Part shown: positions 27,301-34,976 of the stretch, piece by piece | Position numbering within the stretch: position 1 is the stretch's first letter | Layout of the letters: every line of letters begins with the position of its first letter | Source of the DNA: an uncultured Aquimarina sp. | GTDB taxonomy: Bacteria > Bacteroidota > Bacteroidia > Flavobacteriales > Flavobacteriaceae | Length of the DNA: 64,000 nucleotides | Direction: 5' to 3' | Assembly: GCA_947500505.1 (NCBI GenBank) | Contig: CANMSL010000016.1 | Coordinates: 1 to 64,000, forward strand | Notes under the pieces: model-generated | Database searches by the model: none | Told to the model about the DNA's origin: nothing | The model's input: only the letters and a program-made list of their open reading frames with translations | Position numbers and translations under genes: made by a program

Positions 27301-28031
27301 CGTTTTTTCTTGCTCAGGAATTGAATCTAGATATATTACCAGTGGTGATTCACGGAAATTCTCAAGTGTCTCCAAAAGGAGATTTTATCATACACGATGG
27401 AGCTATTCAATTAAAGATATTACCTAGAATTACATCGGGTGATCTTGAGTTTGGTGAAAGTTATTCTGAAAGGACTAAAAAAATAAGCGGTTATTTTAAA
27501 GAACAATATTTTGATTTTCAGAAGGAGCTAGAAGGTATAGACTATTATAAAAAGGCTTTACTTAATAATTACAGATATAAAAGTTGTTATAAGGATGTTA
27601 AGAATGATTTTAAAATTAATAAAGCAACGTACTATAAAGCGGCAAGCTTCATTAATCACAAAGATCGTGTATTGCAATACAGTGATGATTACGGTCAATT
27701 TTTAGTATATCTAAGTTTTAAAAGGCCATATGCCAAATTAAAAGGGATCATTGTTGGTAGTGATAAATTAGCAGTGGCAAGAAACTGTTATGCTACTATA
27801 AGGAACAAAGTGGAATTTGTGCCTGATCAAGATTTGACATCGACGAAATTTGATGTACTTTTGTTAAAAACAACTGCACCAATACAACCACAAATAATAA
27901 AGAAATTAGTGTCAGAGGATGTAAAGCGGGTTATAATATTCTCTGTAAGTAATGAGTTTTCTGAATCTCCTATAGCTGATTTTAAAATAGATGTTCAGGA
28001 GTTTGGACTAACAGTTTTGAATAGAATATAG
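24354..28031 (+). CDS. MMPL/RND exporter fused to PlsC acyltransferase
   Basis: A 1225-residue fusion. The first part (about 1-860) is an MMPL/RND-type exporter with 12 predicted membrane helices in two sets (about 17-35, 265-400 and 430-450; then 655-795 and 820-850), separated by two large periplasmic domains. The second part (about 870-1100) is a PlsC/AGPAT acyltransferase with HX4D in NHSSFLD (H899, D904) and FPEGSRT (965-971). A 120-residue tail of unknown fold follows. MMPL exporters move lipids; attaching an acyltransferase suggests that acyl transfer and export are linked for the same product. In Gram-negative aryl-polyene clusters these are usually separate genes. No frame break is seen, so the fusion appears genuine. 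Confidence 0.88.
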   Translation: MHKFFLSLYQNIKRNRFIAWPIIIGCIAIFAFLASRIGFEEDITRLIPNNDKSEITQKVLKTVSFSDKIVINIANKGENPEDLTEYASTFIDSVNTHLNKYVKKIQGKVADDNVMELYDFVYQHLPFFLTEADYKRIDRNINPDSITAIVENSYKSLISPAGFVTQKYIVKDPLGLTPQGLKKLAQLQLGDNYDLYNGFLITKDRKNLLLFLTPALATNETGENTIFVEGLRRITSNLNVAFIDQASATLFGSTLFAVANAKQIKSDIQLTVSIAMSILLLILIFFYKKLTVPLIIFTPTVFGAILAVALLYLIKGKISAISLGIGSVLLGITLDYSLHILTHFRNNNDVKELYKDVSMPVLMSSLTTAVAFLCLIFVKSEALNDLGIFAAISVIGASVFALIFIPQVYRFSETKSADRKTIIDKISRTDFHKNKILISIISIVFVVALFFFHKVGFNTDLNTMNYQPEELVAAEIDLDRINNNKAKSIYLVSYGKSLNEALNANNKLFETLEQKKQNKELINFSSVGGVVLSQEAQVEKIKRWIEFWTEKRKDSITNLLKEKGSVIGFKPQTFNQFYTTLNTEITPIGFDEYQNIKELYLDEFITNQDNFSTVVSAIKVEHQNADKINASLSKVPNTVVIDRKQLNETLLGNLKNDFNSLIGYSLVAVVLLLLFFYRDPMLTLLTALPIAITWVITLGIMKMLNIDFNIFNVIISTFIFGLGVDYSIFITNGLIKEFTYGVKELSTYKTSILLSVITTILGVGVLIFAKHPALRSISTVSLIGILSAVLVAFTIQPMLFQLFITNRVKKGLTPLRIRQTLWSLFSFGYFIIGGFIVSLLSSLIIPWFPVSKKKKMAVFHRIVSRLMGSVLYSNPFVKKRIYNPSKEDFSKQCIIIANHSSFLDIISIGMLYPKLIYLVKDWVYDNPVFGKAAKLAGFYPVSSGIEGGVEHLREKVKQGYSLIAFPEGSRTDTAKMSRFHKGSFFLAQELNLDILPVVIHGNSQVSPKGDFIIHDGAIQLKILPRITSGDLEFGESYSERTKKISGYFKEQYFDFQKELEGIDYYKKALLNNYRYKSCYKDVKNDFKINKATYYKAASFINHKDRVLQYSDDYGQFLVYLSFKRPYAKLKGIIVGSDKLAVARNCYATIRNKVEFVPDQDLTSTKFDVLLLKTTAPIQPQIIKKLVSEDVKRVIIFSVSNEFSESPIADFKIDVQEFGLTVLNRI

Positions 28032-28034
28032 TAC

Positions 28035-29576
28035 ATGCAAGAGAAATTTGATGTTATTATTATCGGTAGTGGATTAGGAGGATTGGTTTCTGCAAATATA
28101 CTTGCTAAAGAAGGTAAGAACGTTTGCGTTTTAGAAAAGAACAATCAGTTCGGAGGAAACTTACAAACTTTTGTTAGAGATAAAAGTATTTTTGATACTG
28201 GTATTCACTATATAGGAGGTTTGGACAAAGGTCAGAATTTATATCAGTATTTTAAATACCTGGATATTATGGATGACCTAAGGATTAAGAGAATGGATTT
28301 AGATTCTTATGATGTCATCACTTTTGATAGTGATGAACAAGAATATCCACACGCTCAGGGTTATGATAATTTTGTAAAACAGTTAATCAGGTTTTTTCCA
28401 AAGGAAGGAAAAGGAATAAAAGAATATATTGATAAGGTAAGAAATACGTGTTATAAATTTCCGCTGTATAATTTAGAACATGGAGATCGATATTATGGAG
28501 AAGATTTACTGACGCTTAAAGCAAAGGATTATATTGATAGTGTAGTAAAAGACCCGAAATTAAGAGCTGTTTTAGCCGGATCCAATTTATTATATGCCGG
28601 AGATCCCGATAAAACACCTTTTTATGTCCATGCATTATCAATCAATTCTTACATAGAAAGCGCCTGGAGATGTATTCAAGGAGGTAGCCAAATCGCTAAA
28701 TTATTAGTGAAAAGATTTAGAGCGCTAGGAGGCACAATTTATAAATATCAAGAAGTAAATAAATTTAATTTTGAAGAAAAACAATTAATTTCTGTTGCTA
28801 CCACTAAGGGTGATACATTTTATGGGGATAATTTTATTTCTAATGTAGATCCAAAACTTACATTGCAAATTATCGGTAAAGAGCACTTTAGGAACCTGTA
28901 TTATAAAAGGATTCAGAATACAGAAAGTATCATATCCTCTTTTAGTCTTTACATTGTTTTTAAACCAGAAACATTTACCTATCTCAATAAGAATTATTAT
29001 CATACCAATTCGGTAGATAAAGTTTGGACTACCCAGGAATATAAAGAAGAGGATTGGCCAGAAGCATATTTGATTTCAATGAATGAAGATCGAAAACATC
29101 CTGGTTATGCAGATAATCTAACTTCCATCGCCTATATGCGATTTGAAGAAACTGAACCTTGGGCAGATACATTTAATACTGTGGCAATTAAAAATGATAG
29201 AGGAGAGGATTATGAAGAATTTAAACAACGAAAAATAGAAGCATATCTAAAAGAAATAGAGAAAAAGTTTCCGAATATTCGATCCTGTATTAAATCTATT
29301 CACACATCTACACCGTTGTCTTACAGAGATTATATAGGATGTTATGAAGGCTCCATGTATGGTTTTGCAAAAGATGCTGATAATCCAATGAAATCTTTCT
29401 TGTCACCAAGGACAAAGATTCCCAATTTGTTTTTTACAGGTCAGGGACTAAATATGCACGGGGTACTTGGAGTAACAATAAGTGCTGTAGTAACTTGTGG
29501 GGAACTTGTTGGTAAAGAGTATTTACTACAAAGAATTAAAGATACATTAGCAGAAAAAGAACTATCTGATTCGTAA
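28035..29576 (+). CDS. CrtI-like FAD-dependent oxidoreductase
   Basis: A 513-residue protein of the phytoene-desaturase/carotenoid-isomerase family: GSGLGGLVSANILAKEG (residues 11-27) is the FAD-binding motif, followed by VLEKNNQFGGN, and the C-terminal LFFTGQGLNMHGVLGVT closes the FAD site. Members desaturate or isomerise polyenes, or act as all-trans-retinol saturases. In a polyene cluster it may adjust double-bond geometry or oxidise the dialkylcyclohexanedione to resorcinol. It does not indicate carotenoid synthesis by itself, since crtB is not nearby. It overlaps the next start as TAATG. Confidence 0.83.
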   Translation: MQEKFDVIIIGSGLGGLVSANILAKEGKNVCVLEKNNQFGGNLQTFVRDKSIFDTGIHYIGGLDKGQNLYQYFKYLDIMDDLRIKRMDLDSYDVITFDSDEQEYPHAQGYDNFVKQLIRFFPKEGKGIKEYIDKVRNTCYKFPLYNLEHGDRYYGEDLLTLKAKDYIDSVVKDPKLRAVLAGSNLLYAGDPDKTPFYVHALSINSYIESAWRCIQGGSQIAKLLVKRFRALGGTIYKYQEVNKFNFEEKQLISVATTKGDTFYGDNFISNVDPKLTLQIIGKEHFRNLYYKRIQNTESIISSFSLYIVFKPETFTYLNKNYYHTNSVDKVWTTQEYKEEDWPEAYLISMNEDRKHPGYADNLTSIAYMRFEETEPWADTFNTVAIKNDRGEDYEEFKQRKIEAYLKEIEKKFPNIRSCIKSIHTSTPLSYRDYIGCYEGSMYGFAKDADNPMKSFLSPRTKIPNLFFTGQGLNMHGVLGVTISAVVTCGELVGKEYLLQRIKDTLAEKELSDS

Positions 29577-31243
29577 TGAGGAGTATTTTTTGTCACATAT
29601 TTTTACTGTTTTTTATATTTTTAATATCATCCTGTGGTGTTAAGAAGTCTTTAGCTGCACGACCTGATATTTCAGGAATTGAAAGTATAGATACTGCAAG
29701 AACAAAGCATAGCAAGACGTTTTTTACGCTTAATAATAACCTTCTTCGTAAAAACAAGCAGGGGATATGGGAAATGTACCTGGAAGGAGAACCATTAGAA
29801 AGAGGAATTGCTGCTGGCAGTTTAGGAAGAGAATTAATTAAAATTCAAGAAGATGCCTTTATTGGAAAGATTACAGAATTGATCCCATCAGAAGGATATC
29901 TGAACTTTTTGAGTAAAATCGTTGCCTGGTATAATCGCAAGCTATACCTCAATGTACCAGAAGAATATAAAACCGAAATTTATGGAGTATCAAGGTACGC
30001 ATCAGATGAATATAATAATTTTGCAGAACCTTATGTGAGAATGTTGTACGCACACGGAGCACACGATATAGGTCATGCACTACAGGATTTGATGTTGGTA
30101 GGATGTACTTCGTTTGCTGCATGGGATGATAAAACTAAAGACGGGAAGTTATTAATCGGACGTAATTTCGATTTTTATGCGGGAGATGATTTTTCTAAAG
30201 AAAAGTTGGTCACCTTTATGAATCCTACAGAAGGTTATAAATTTATGACGTATGGATGGGCTGGAATGATGGGAGCATTATCCGGAATGAATGAAGAAGG
30301 ATTGACAATTACCATTAATGCAGGCAAATCTAAAATTCCGCTTATAGCCAAGACTCCAATTTCAATTTTAACCAGAGAAATATTACAATACGCATCTACG
30401 ATTGAAGAAGCAATAGAGATTGCTAAAAAGAGAGATGTTTTTGTTTCAGAATCCATTATGATCGGTAGTGCTAAAGATAAACGAGCGGCACTAATAGAGG
30501 TGTCACCAGATAACTTTGGTGTCTATGAAGTTGCTAATAACAATCAATTAGTGTGTTCCAATCATTTTCAAAGTGATTCTTATGACGATGACAAGCGAAA
30601 TCTAAAGGCAATCGAAGAAAGTCATTCTCAGTATCGTTTTCAAAGGATGACAGAATTGTTATCAGAAAACGATAAATTAACTCCGAAAAAAGCAGTAGCT
30701 ATCCTCAGAAACAGAAATGGTTTAGATGATAAATTGATTGGCTATGGTAATGAAAAAGCTTTAAATCAGATGTTAGCACATCACGGTGTTGTTTTTCAGC
30801 CTGAAGAAAGAAAAGTTTGGGTTTCCACGAATCCTTATCAAATGGGCGAATTTGTTGCGTATGATTTGGATGAGGTTTTTGATAAGGTAAAGGCGCAAAA
30901 AGAAGATGTAGTTATTGCATCAGAATCTCTAAACATATCAGAAGACCCATTTGTTCATACGGAAACATACCGTAACTATGAAGAATTCAGGGTGCTAAGT
31001 AGAAAGATTGAAACTGCAACGACGAATAAAAAAAACATATCTGGAGAAGAACTTTTAAAATTCGAAACACTGAACCCTAATTATTGGGCTACATATTTTA
31101 TTATTGGTAACTATTATTATACTCAAAAAGATTATAAAAAAGCATTGATAGCTTTTAAACAAGCTCAGAAGAGAGAAATAACCACAGTGCCTGATATGAA
31201 GAACATAAAAAAATATATCAGGCGATGTGAACGAAAAATATAA
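29576..31243 (+). CDS. C45-family lipoprotein (acyl-CoA:6-APA acyltransferase-like)
   Basis: A 555-residue protein. The N-terminus is a lipoprotein signal (LISSCGVKK, lipidated Cys about residue 20). The middle is an NTN-hydrolase of family C45: VGCTSFAAW places the autocatalytic nucleophile at C177, followed by GKLLIGRNFDFY with the supporting Arg and Asp. The C-terminus (about 485-550) resembles a TPR hairpin (YWATYFIIGNYYYTQKDYKK). C45 enzymes cleave themselves before the Cys and then hydrolyse or transfer amide or acyl groups. As a membrane-attached enzyme at the end of the pigment operon, it is a candidate for acyl transfer outside the cytoplasm. It is longer than most C45 proteins because of the C-terminal extension. 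Confidence 0.82.
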   Translation: MRSIFCHIFLLFFIFLISSCGVKKSLAARPDISGIESIDTARTKHSKTFFTLNNNLLRKNKQGIWEMYLEGEPLERGIAAGSLGRELIKIQEDAFIGKITELIPSEGYLNFLSKIVAWYNRKLYLNVPEEYKTEIYGVSRYASDEYNNFAEPYVRMLYAHGAHDIGHALQDLMLVGCTSFAAWDDKTKDGKLLIGRNFDFYAGDDFSKEKLVTFMNPTEGYKFMTYGWAGMMGALSGMNEEGLTITINAGKSKIPLIAKTPISILTREILQYASTIEEAIEIAKKRDVFVSESIMIGSAKDKRAALIEVSPDNFGVYEVANNNQLVCSNHFQSDSYDDDKRNLKAIEESHSQYRFQRMTELLSENDKLTPKKAVAILRNRNGLDDKLIGYGNEKALNQMLAHHGVVFQPEERKVWVSTNPYQMGEFVAYDLDEVFDKVKAQKEDVVIASESLNISEDPFVHTETYRNYEEFRVLSRKIETATTNKKNISGEELLKFETLNPNYWATYFIIGNYYYTQKDYKKALIAFKQAQKREITTVPDMKNIKKYIRRCERKI

Positions 31244-31253
31244 ATTGCATTCT

Positions 31254-31278
31254 AGACCTGTCAGGTCTCTAAGACCTG
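31254..31278. repeat. palindromic AGACCTGTCAGGTCT element
   Basis: Perfect 7-bp arms AGACCTG and CAGGTCT around a single T (31254-31268), followed by a third half-site AGACCTG at 31272-31278. The same half-site occurs again near 33550. Short palindromes of this kind are dispersed in Flavobacteriaceae genomes. It may also act as a weak terminator or attenuator before the CoA-ligase gene. Confidence 0.55.
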
Positions 31279-31316
31279 TGAAGTTTTAGAATAGTAGTAG
31301 TTTTGATATAAATAAT

Positions 31317-32618
31317 ATGACGAGTAATATAGAACAATCGACACAAACGGAAATAAAAAACCTTCAGAATGAGAAACTCAGGGAACTAATAACTTTTGTG
31401 TCAGAATATTCACCATATTATAAAAGATTGTTTGCTAGTCACGGGATTTCAAAAGAAGACATCAAAACGATTGATGATCTTAAAAAGTTACCTATTACTA
31501 CCAAGGATGATTTGCAAGCATACAATGATGATTTTTTGTGTGTACCCAAATCGGAAATCGTAGACTATGTTACTACCTCCGGGACTTTAGGAAAACCAGT
31601 TACTTTTGCACTTACGGAAAAGGATTTGCAGAGATTATCATACAACGAAGCGATTTCTTTTAAAACTGCCGGGGTTACTAAAACCGATGTGGTGCAATTA
31701 ACAACTACTTTAGATCGCCGGTTTATGGCAGGTTTGGCATATTTTCTAGGTACTAGAAAATTAGGAGCAGCGATGGTCAGGGTAGGATCGGGCATACCAG
31801 AGTTGCAATGGGATTCGATAGCACGTTTTCAATCTACGTATCTGGTAGTAGTACCGTCTTTTCTATTAAAATTAATCTCTTATGCAGAAGCACACGGAAT
31901 TGATTATAGAAACTCTTCGGTAAAAGCCGCTATATGCATCGGAGAACCGCTCAGGGATCAAAATTTTGAGCTTAATACATTAGGAAGTAAGATCAAAGAG
32001 AAGTGGGATATCAATCTATATTCTACCTATGCTTCTACAGAAATGAGTACTGCATTTACAGAATGTGAAGCACATCAGGGAGGTCATCATCGTCCTGAGT
32101 TGATTATCACGGAGATTCTTGATGAAAATGGTAATGCTGTTGAAGAGGGTGAAGTAGGAGAGCTGGCAATCACCACATTGGGTATTGAAGCGATGCCGTT
32201 ATTACGATATACTACAGGTGATATGGTGCAAGCACATAAGGAACCGTGTAGCTGTGGAAGAAATACTATGCGTTTAAGTCCTGTACTTGGGAGAAAAAAG
32301 CATATGATTAAGTATAAGGGTACTACCTTATATCCACAAAGTGTCATAGAAGTACTTACCAGTTTCGAAGGAATAGGAATGTATGTTATAGAAGTAGTGA
32401 TCGGCGAACTCGGCACCGATAAATTATTAATTCATGTGTCTGATTCTTTAAGTGCTTTACAACAAAAAGAGCTAAAAGAGCATCTTAGAGCAAATCTGAG
32501 AGTGGTACCGGATTTAATACTAAATACTAAAGAGTCTCTAAAAGCGAAAAAATTTCCTGAGATGAGTCGTAAACCGATTTCATTTATAGACTCCAGGGAA
32601 ATCGATTCGGATTCATAG
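31317..32618 (+). CDS. PaaK-like aryl-CoA/acyl ligase
   Basis: A 433-residue adenylate-forming enzyme related to phenylacetate-CoA ligase. The P-loop is TTSGTLGKPVTF (about 80-91), the A5-type motif is YASTEMS, and YTTGDM (about 300-305) binds the ribose. HKEPCSCGR includes the Cys cluster found in PaaK relatives. It probably activates p-coumarate from the tyrosine ammonia-lyase, either to CoA or directly onto an ACP, as ApeH does. It is shorter than classic 4-coumarate ligases (about 540 residues), as PaaK proteins are. It is the last cluster gene, separated from the C45 gene by 73 bp containing a palindrome. Confidence 0.85.
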   Translation: MTSNIEQSTQTEIKNLQNEKLRELITFVSEYSPYYKRLFASHGISKEDIKTIDDLKKLPITTKDDLQAYNDDFLCVPKSEIVDYVTTSGTLGKPVTFALTEKDLQRLSYNEAISFKTAGVTKTDVVQLTTTLDRRFMAGLAYFLGTRKLGAAMVRVGSGIPELQWDSIARFQSTYLVVVPSFLLKLISYAEAHGIDYRNSSVKAAICIGEPLRDQNFELNTLGSKIKEKWDINLYSTYASTEMSTAFTECEAHQGGHHRPELIITEILDENGNAVEEGEVGELAITTLGIEAMPLLRYTTGDMVQAHKEPCSCGRNTMRLSPVLGRKKHMIKYKGTTLYPQSVIEVLTSFEGIGMYVIEVVIGELGTDKLLIHVSDSLSALQQKELKEHLRANLRVVPDLILNTKESLKAKKFPEMSRKPISFIDSREIDSDS

Positions 32619-32679
32619 CGCAAGGGTTTTTTATGTATTTGATTTTTAGTTATAAGGGATATTTACTTATAGGGTTGAA

Positions 32680-32687
32680 TAAATTTG
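32680..32687 (+). promoter_or_regulatory. Bacteroidota -7 box TAAATTTG
   Basis: TAAATTTG fits TAnnTTTG and lies 70 bp before the ATG of the lipoprotein at 32758, in the gap after the pigment cluster. It suggests a separate transcription unit for the CPxxC-tail locus. Confidence 0.45.
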
Positions 32688-32725
32688 TTGTGTTTGTTTA
32701 GGGGAATTTTAGTGTTTTTTGTAGT

Positions 32726-32743
32726 TTTAAAGAATACTAATTT
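32726..32743 (+). promoter_or_regulatory. leader element shared with 33779-33796
   Basis: TTTAAAGAATACTAATTT, 14 bp upstream of the ATG at 32758, matches 17 of 18 bases with an element 10 bp upstream of the ATG at 33807. The similar placement suggests a common translation-initiation or regulatory leader, though the sequence is AT-rich. Confidence 0.3.
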
Positions 32744-32757
32744 TAAAACTATATATT

Positions 32758-33489
32758 ATGAAAATTAAACACTTCACACAAGCGTTTATTGTTTTTGGTC
32801 TTTTATTATTTGTTTCTTGCAACGAAGAAGAAACAGCTACCGTAACCACCGAACAATCCACAGAAGATCTCTTTGCTAAAAATTGGCAAGAAGCAGATCT
32901 CTCGAAGTTCTTTACAGGAGCCGAGATGAATTACCCAATTGCTACGCAACAACTAAAAAATGTATTGAACCATAAAGATGTATATCAGATACGTTTCGTA
33001 CCAGGTATTTTAAATAATGAATTACTGGTAAAAGTGGTAAGTATTGATGCAAAAGGTACTATTCTTGTAGAAGAGTTGATTGCAGAGGATAAGAACTTGA
33101 CTATAAGTAACCAATTAAATAAACTACGTGAGACTAGTTTTAACAAAGAATCTATTACAGATCCATTGGTGTTTAAACATATTTTACCATTTAATGAAGC
33201 AGCTAATTATCTAAATTCTTGGATGCAGAAATCAAAACAAGATATAAATGAAGTAACCTCGTTTAGTGGAATGCGTATACGTCATTTTTCTTTAGAACCA
33301 GAGGTTGTTAAACATATGGCGGAGTTAGAATCGGAGTCAATTAATCTATCTTGGGGCATTAATTCAGAAAACAAACTCGCTACTGTTTTTGTACCAGTTT
33401 TTGATGGAGCTATACAAACTAAGGCTGGAGGGAATGGATCTGCATATGATGTAACTAATCCTTGCCCACCATATTGCACCCCTTATTAA
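32758..33489 (+). CDS. lipoprotein with CPxxC C-terminal tail
   Basis: A 243-residue protein with a lipoprotein signal (LLLFVSCNEEE, lipidated Cys about residue 21), an acidic linker and a globular region of unknown fold. The end is GNGSAYDVTNPCPPYCTPY, with two cysteines at 236 and 240. The cytoplasmic protein at 33920 ends in a very similar YDFTSPCPNLC tail, and the 80-100 residues before it share spacing (K-x-x-L-P, later an Leu-x-x-Met and a beta-rich stretch). I do not recognise a named family. A lone FAD, heme or thioredoxin function is not supported. It has its own promoter-like box and is not part of the pigment operon. Confidence 0.72.
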   Translation: MKIKHFTQAFIVFGLLLFVSCNEEETATVTTEQSTEDLFAKNWQEADLSKFFTGAEMNYPIATQQLKNVLNHKDVYQIRFVPGILNNELLVKVVSIDAKGTILVEELIAEDKNLTISNQLNKLRETSFNKESITDPLVFKHILPFNEAANYLNSWMQKSKQDINEVTSFSGMRIRHFSLEPEVVKHMAELESESINLSWGINSENKLATVFVPVFDGAIQTKAGGNGSAYDVTNPCPPYCTPY

Positions 33490-33778
33490 TTGAAATATTA
33501 TTTTGAATAAAGTTCTAAGCTTAGAATAATATTTGATTTATAAGTATTAAGACCTGACTGCACACCGTGACGTACTGTAAGGGCTTTTATATTGTTGTGA
33601 TAGTATTCCTCTCCTCTGAAGGAGACGTTAGGTGAGGATGTGCATATTTCACAAATTTATTTTAGACTATTAATATTGTCGTTTTTTTTATTTGATTTTC
33701 AAACAAAAGAAATTTTTTAGTATTGTTTCTCTAAAATTTTTGCACTTAATTATTGATTTGAGTAGGATTTATTCTAAA
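33490..33778. other. intergenic region with small hairpins
   Basis: No convincing gene. It contains a half-site AGACCTG near 33550 like that of the palindrome at 31254, and a 6-bp hairpin TCTCCT/AGGAGA at 33610-33625 within a stretch resembling dispersed flavobacterial intergenic repeats. The right part is AT-rich and leads to the leader element at 33779. Confidence 0.4.
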
Positions 33779-33796
33779 TTTAAAGAATGCTAATTT
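33779..33796 (+). promoter_or_regulatory. leader element shared with 32726-32743
   Basis: TTTAAAGAATGCTAATTT, differing at one base from the element before the lipoprotein gene. It lies 10 bp before the ATG of the short ORF at 33807, which supports that ORF as a translated start. Confidence 0.3.
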
Positions 33797-33806
33797 ATAT
33801 TTAGAT

Positions 33807-33923
33807 ATGGATAATTATTATCTAGAATTAGATTTAAAGAAGTTATACATTTTACAGACTATTACTCCATATTTTGTAAGCTTAATGAATCATTTTACTA
33901 ATTTAAACCTTAACAAAGAATGA
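33807..33923 (+). CDS. 38-codon ORF coupled to the CPxxC protein
   Basis: An ATG-started ORF of 38 residues whose stop TGA overlaps the ATG of the next gene (ATGA, 33920-33923), the usual sign of translational coupling in this genome. The peptide begins MDNYYLELDLKKLYILQTIT and has no hydrophobic segment long enough for a membrane helix. An element nearly identical to the one before the lipoprotein gene lies 10 bp upstream. It may be a small protein, a leader peptide or chance; no homologue is known to me. Confidence 0.42.
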   Translation: MDNYYLELDLKKLYILQTITPYFVSLMNHFTNLNLNKE

Positions 33924-34339
33924 ATCCCGACAAAGAAAACACTGTAAAACCGGATGTAGCAGCAGAATGGACTGCGGCTTGGAGAACAAAATGTCCTGAT
34001 AATTGTAAAGCTTTTTTAGTACCCGCAGTAGATTTAATTGAAGTCTTAAATGAAATGGGCATATTAGGTGATAAAGCAGCTAAAAAAGCTCAGGAAAAAG
34101 CTTCTAAGAATAAGTTGGATGTAAGAGCATATATGGCTATTGGATCTGAAGATGGAGGCCCAGTAGAAGAAAGACTACTCATCGTAGGAACACAACAGAT
34201 TGATGGTGTTTATAGAGATATTATTAATGGAGAAATTGATGGCAAATCCGCAGGGCTAAATGATGACCCTTCTAGCGGGATTTATGATTTTACAAGCCCT
34301 TGTCCAAATCTTTGTGATGATGATAGTATATTAAGTTAA
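33920..34339 (+). CDS. cytoplasmic CPxxC-tail protein, unknown family
   Basis: A 139-residue protein without a signal peptide. It has two CPxxC motifs: KCPDNCKAF at residues 24-32 (C25, C29) and the tail YDFTSPCPNLCDDDS (C128, C132). The middle (RAYMAIGSEDGGPVEERLLIVG) looks like a small alpha/beta domain. The tail matches that of the lipoprotein at 32758. I recall similar proteins of unknown function in several Bacteroidota. The paired Cys could bind metal or form disulfides. The gene is followed after 1 bp by the 7TM-like gene, then a kinase and regulator, so a signalling role is plausible. Confidence 0.75.
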   Translation: MNPDKENTVKPDVAAEWTAAWRTKCPDNCKAFLVPAVDLIEVLNEMGILGDKAAKKAQEKASKNKLDVRAYMAIGSEDGGPVEERLLIVGTQQIDGVYRDIINGEIDGKSAGLNDDPSSGIYDFTSPCPNLCDDDSILS

Positions 34340-34340
34340 A

Positions 34341-34976
34341 ATGTCTTTCATTAAAATTTCAATTTATATTGGTAATCTATTATTTCTTACCAATGCAATC
34401 TTATATTTTAGGAGTCTTTACAAGAATATAAAGGCTCCTAAAATTTTTGCATTATATCTTTTTTTGTGCAGTATTAATCAGATTGTATCGTTAGTTCTTT
34501 TGGAACTTACAAAAAATAATATATTTCTCTCACATTTCTATTTCATTATTCAGTTCATACTATTATCATTTTTTTATAGAGAATTGTTTGAAAACCGAAA
34601 TCTTAAAAGAACAATTATTATTATCTTAATTACTATTATTACGATAATACTGTTACAATATTATTTTGATCCTTACCAATTTTATAAATTTAATTTATTT
34701 GAAATTTTACTGACCTCATTACCTTTGATAATGTATTCAATCATACATTTTTATAACTTGTTAGGTAAAGAGAAGCGGTTTTTTTATATAAACTCTGGTA
34801 TACTTTTATATTTAAGCGGTAGTACATTGCTCTTTGTTGCTGGAAACTATGTAGTATCATCTAATTCTATACTCAATAAATCTATATGGATAATTAACTC
34901 AGTTTTATTTGTTATTTATCAAGTACTAATTTTAATTGAATGGAGGAAGTCGTTTTATCAGAAGAAAGCACATTGA
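34341..34976 (+). CDS. integral membrane protein (about seven helices)
   Basis: A 211-residue, highly hydrophobic protein with about seven predicted membrane helices and short loops; the N-terminus is MSFIKISIYIGNLLFLTNAI and the C-terminus (EWRKSFYQKKAH) is basic, so probably cytoplasmic. No catalytic motif is visible. Its stop overlaps an internal ATG of the histidine kinase (TGATG at 34974-34978), and the kinase has no sensor domain of its own, so this protein is the likely sensor or receptor partner. Similar gene pairs are frequent in Flavobacteriaceae, so the arrangement is not unique. Confidence 0.75.
   Translation: MSFIKISIYIGNLLFLTNAILYFRSLYKNIKAPKIFALYLFLCSINQIVSLVLLELTKNNIFLSHFYFIIQFILLSFFYRELFENRNLKRTIIIILITIITIILLQYYFDPYQFYKFNLFEILLTSLPLIMYSIIHFYNLLGKEKRFFYINSGILLYLSGSTLLFVAGNYVVSSNSILNKSIWIINSVLFVIYQVLILIEWRKSFYQKKAH

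Noticed and set aside
28035..29576. CrtI-like gene as evidence of a carotenoid cluster
   Set aside because: No phytoene synthase, cyclase or ketolase gene is in the window; CrtI-like oxidoreductases also occur in flexirubin clusters.
32758..34339. CPxxC tails as thioredoxin-type redox sites or as RiPP precursor cores
   Set aside because: No thioredoxin fold surrounds the motifs, and no radical SAM, YcaO, lanthipeptide or peptidase-transporter genes lie nearby to support a RiPP.
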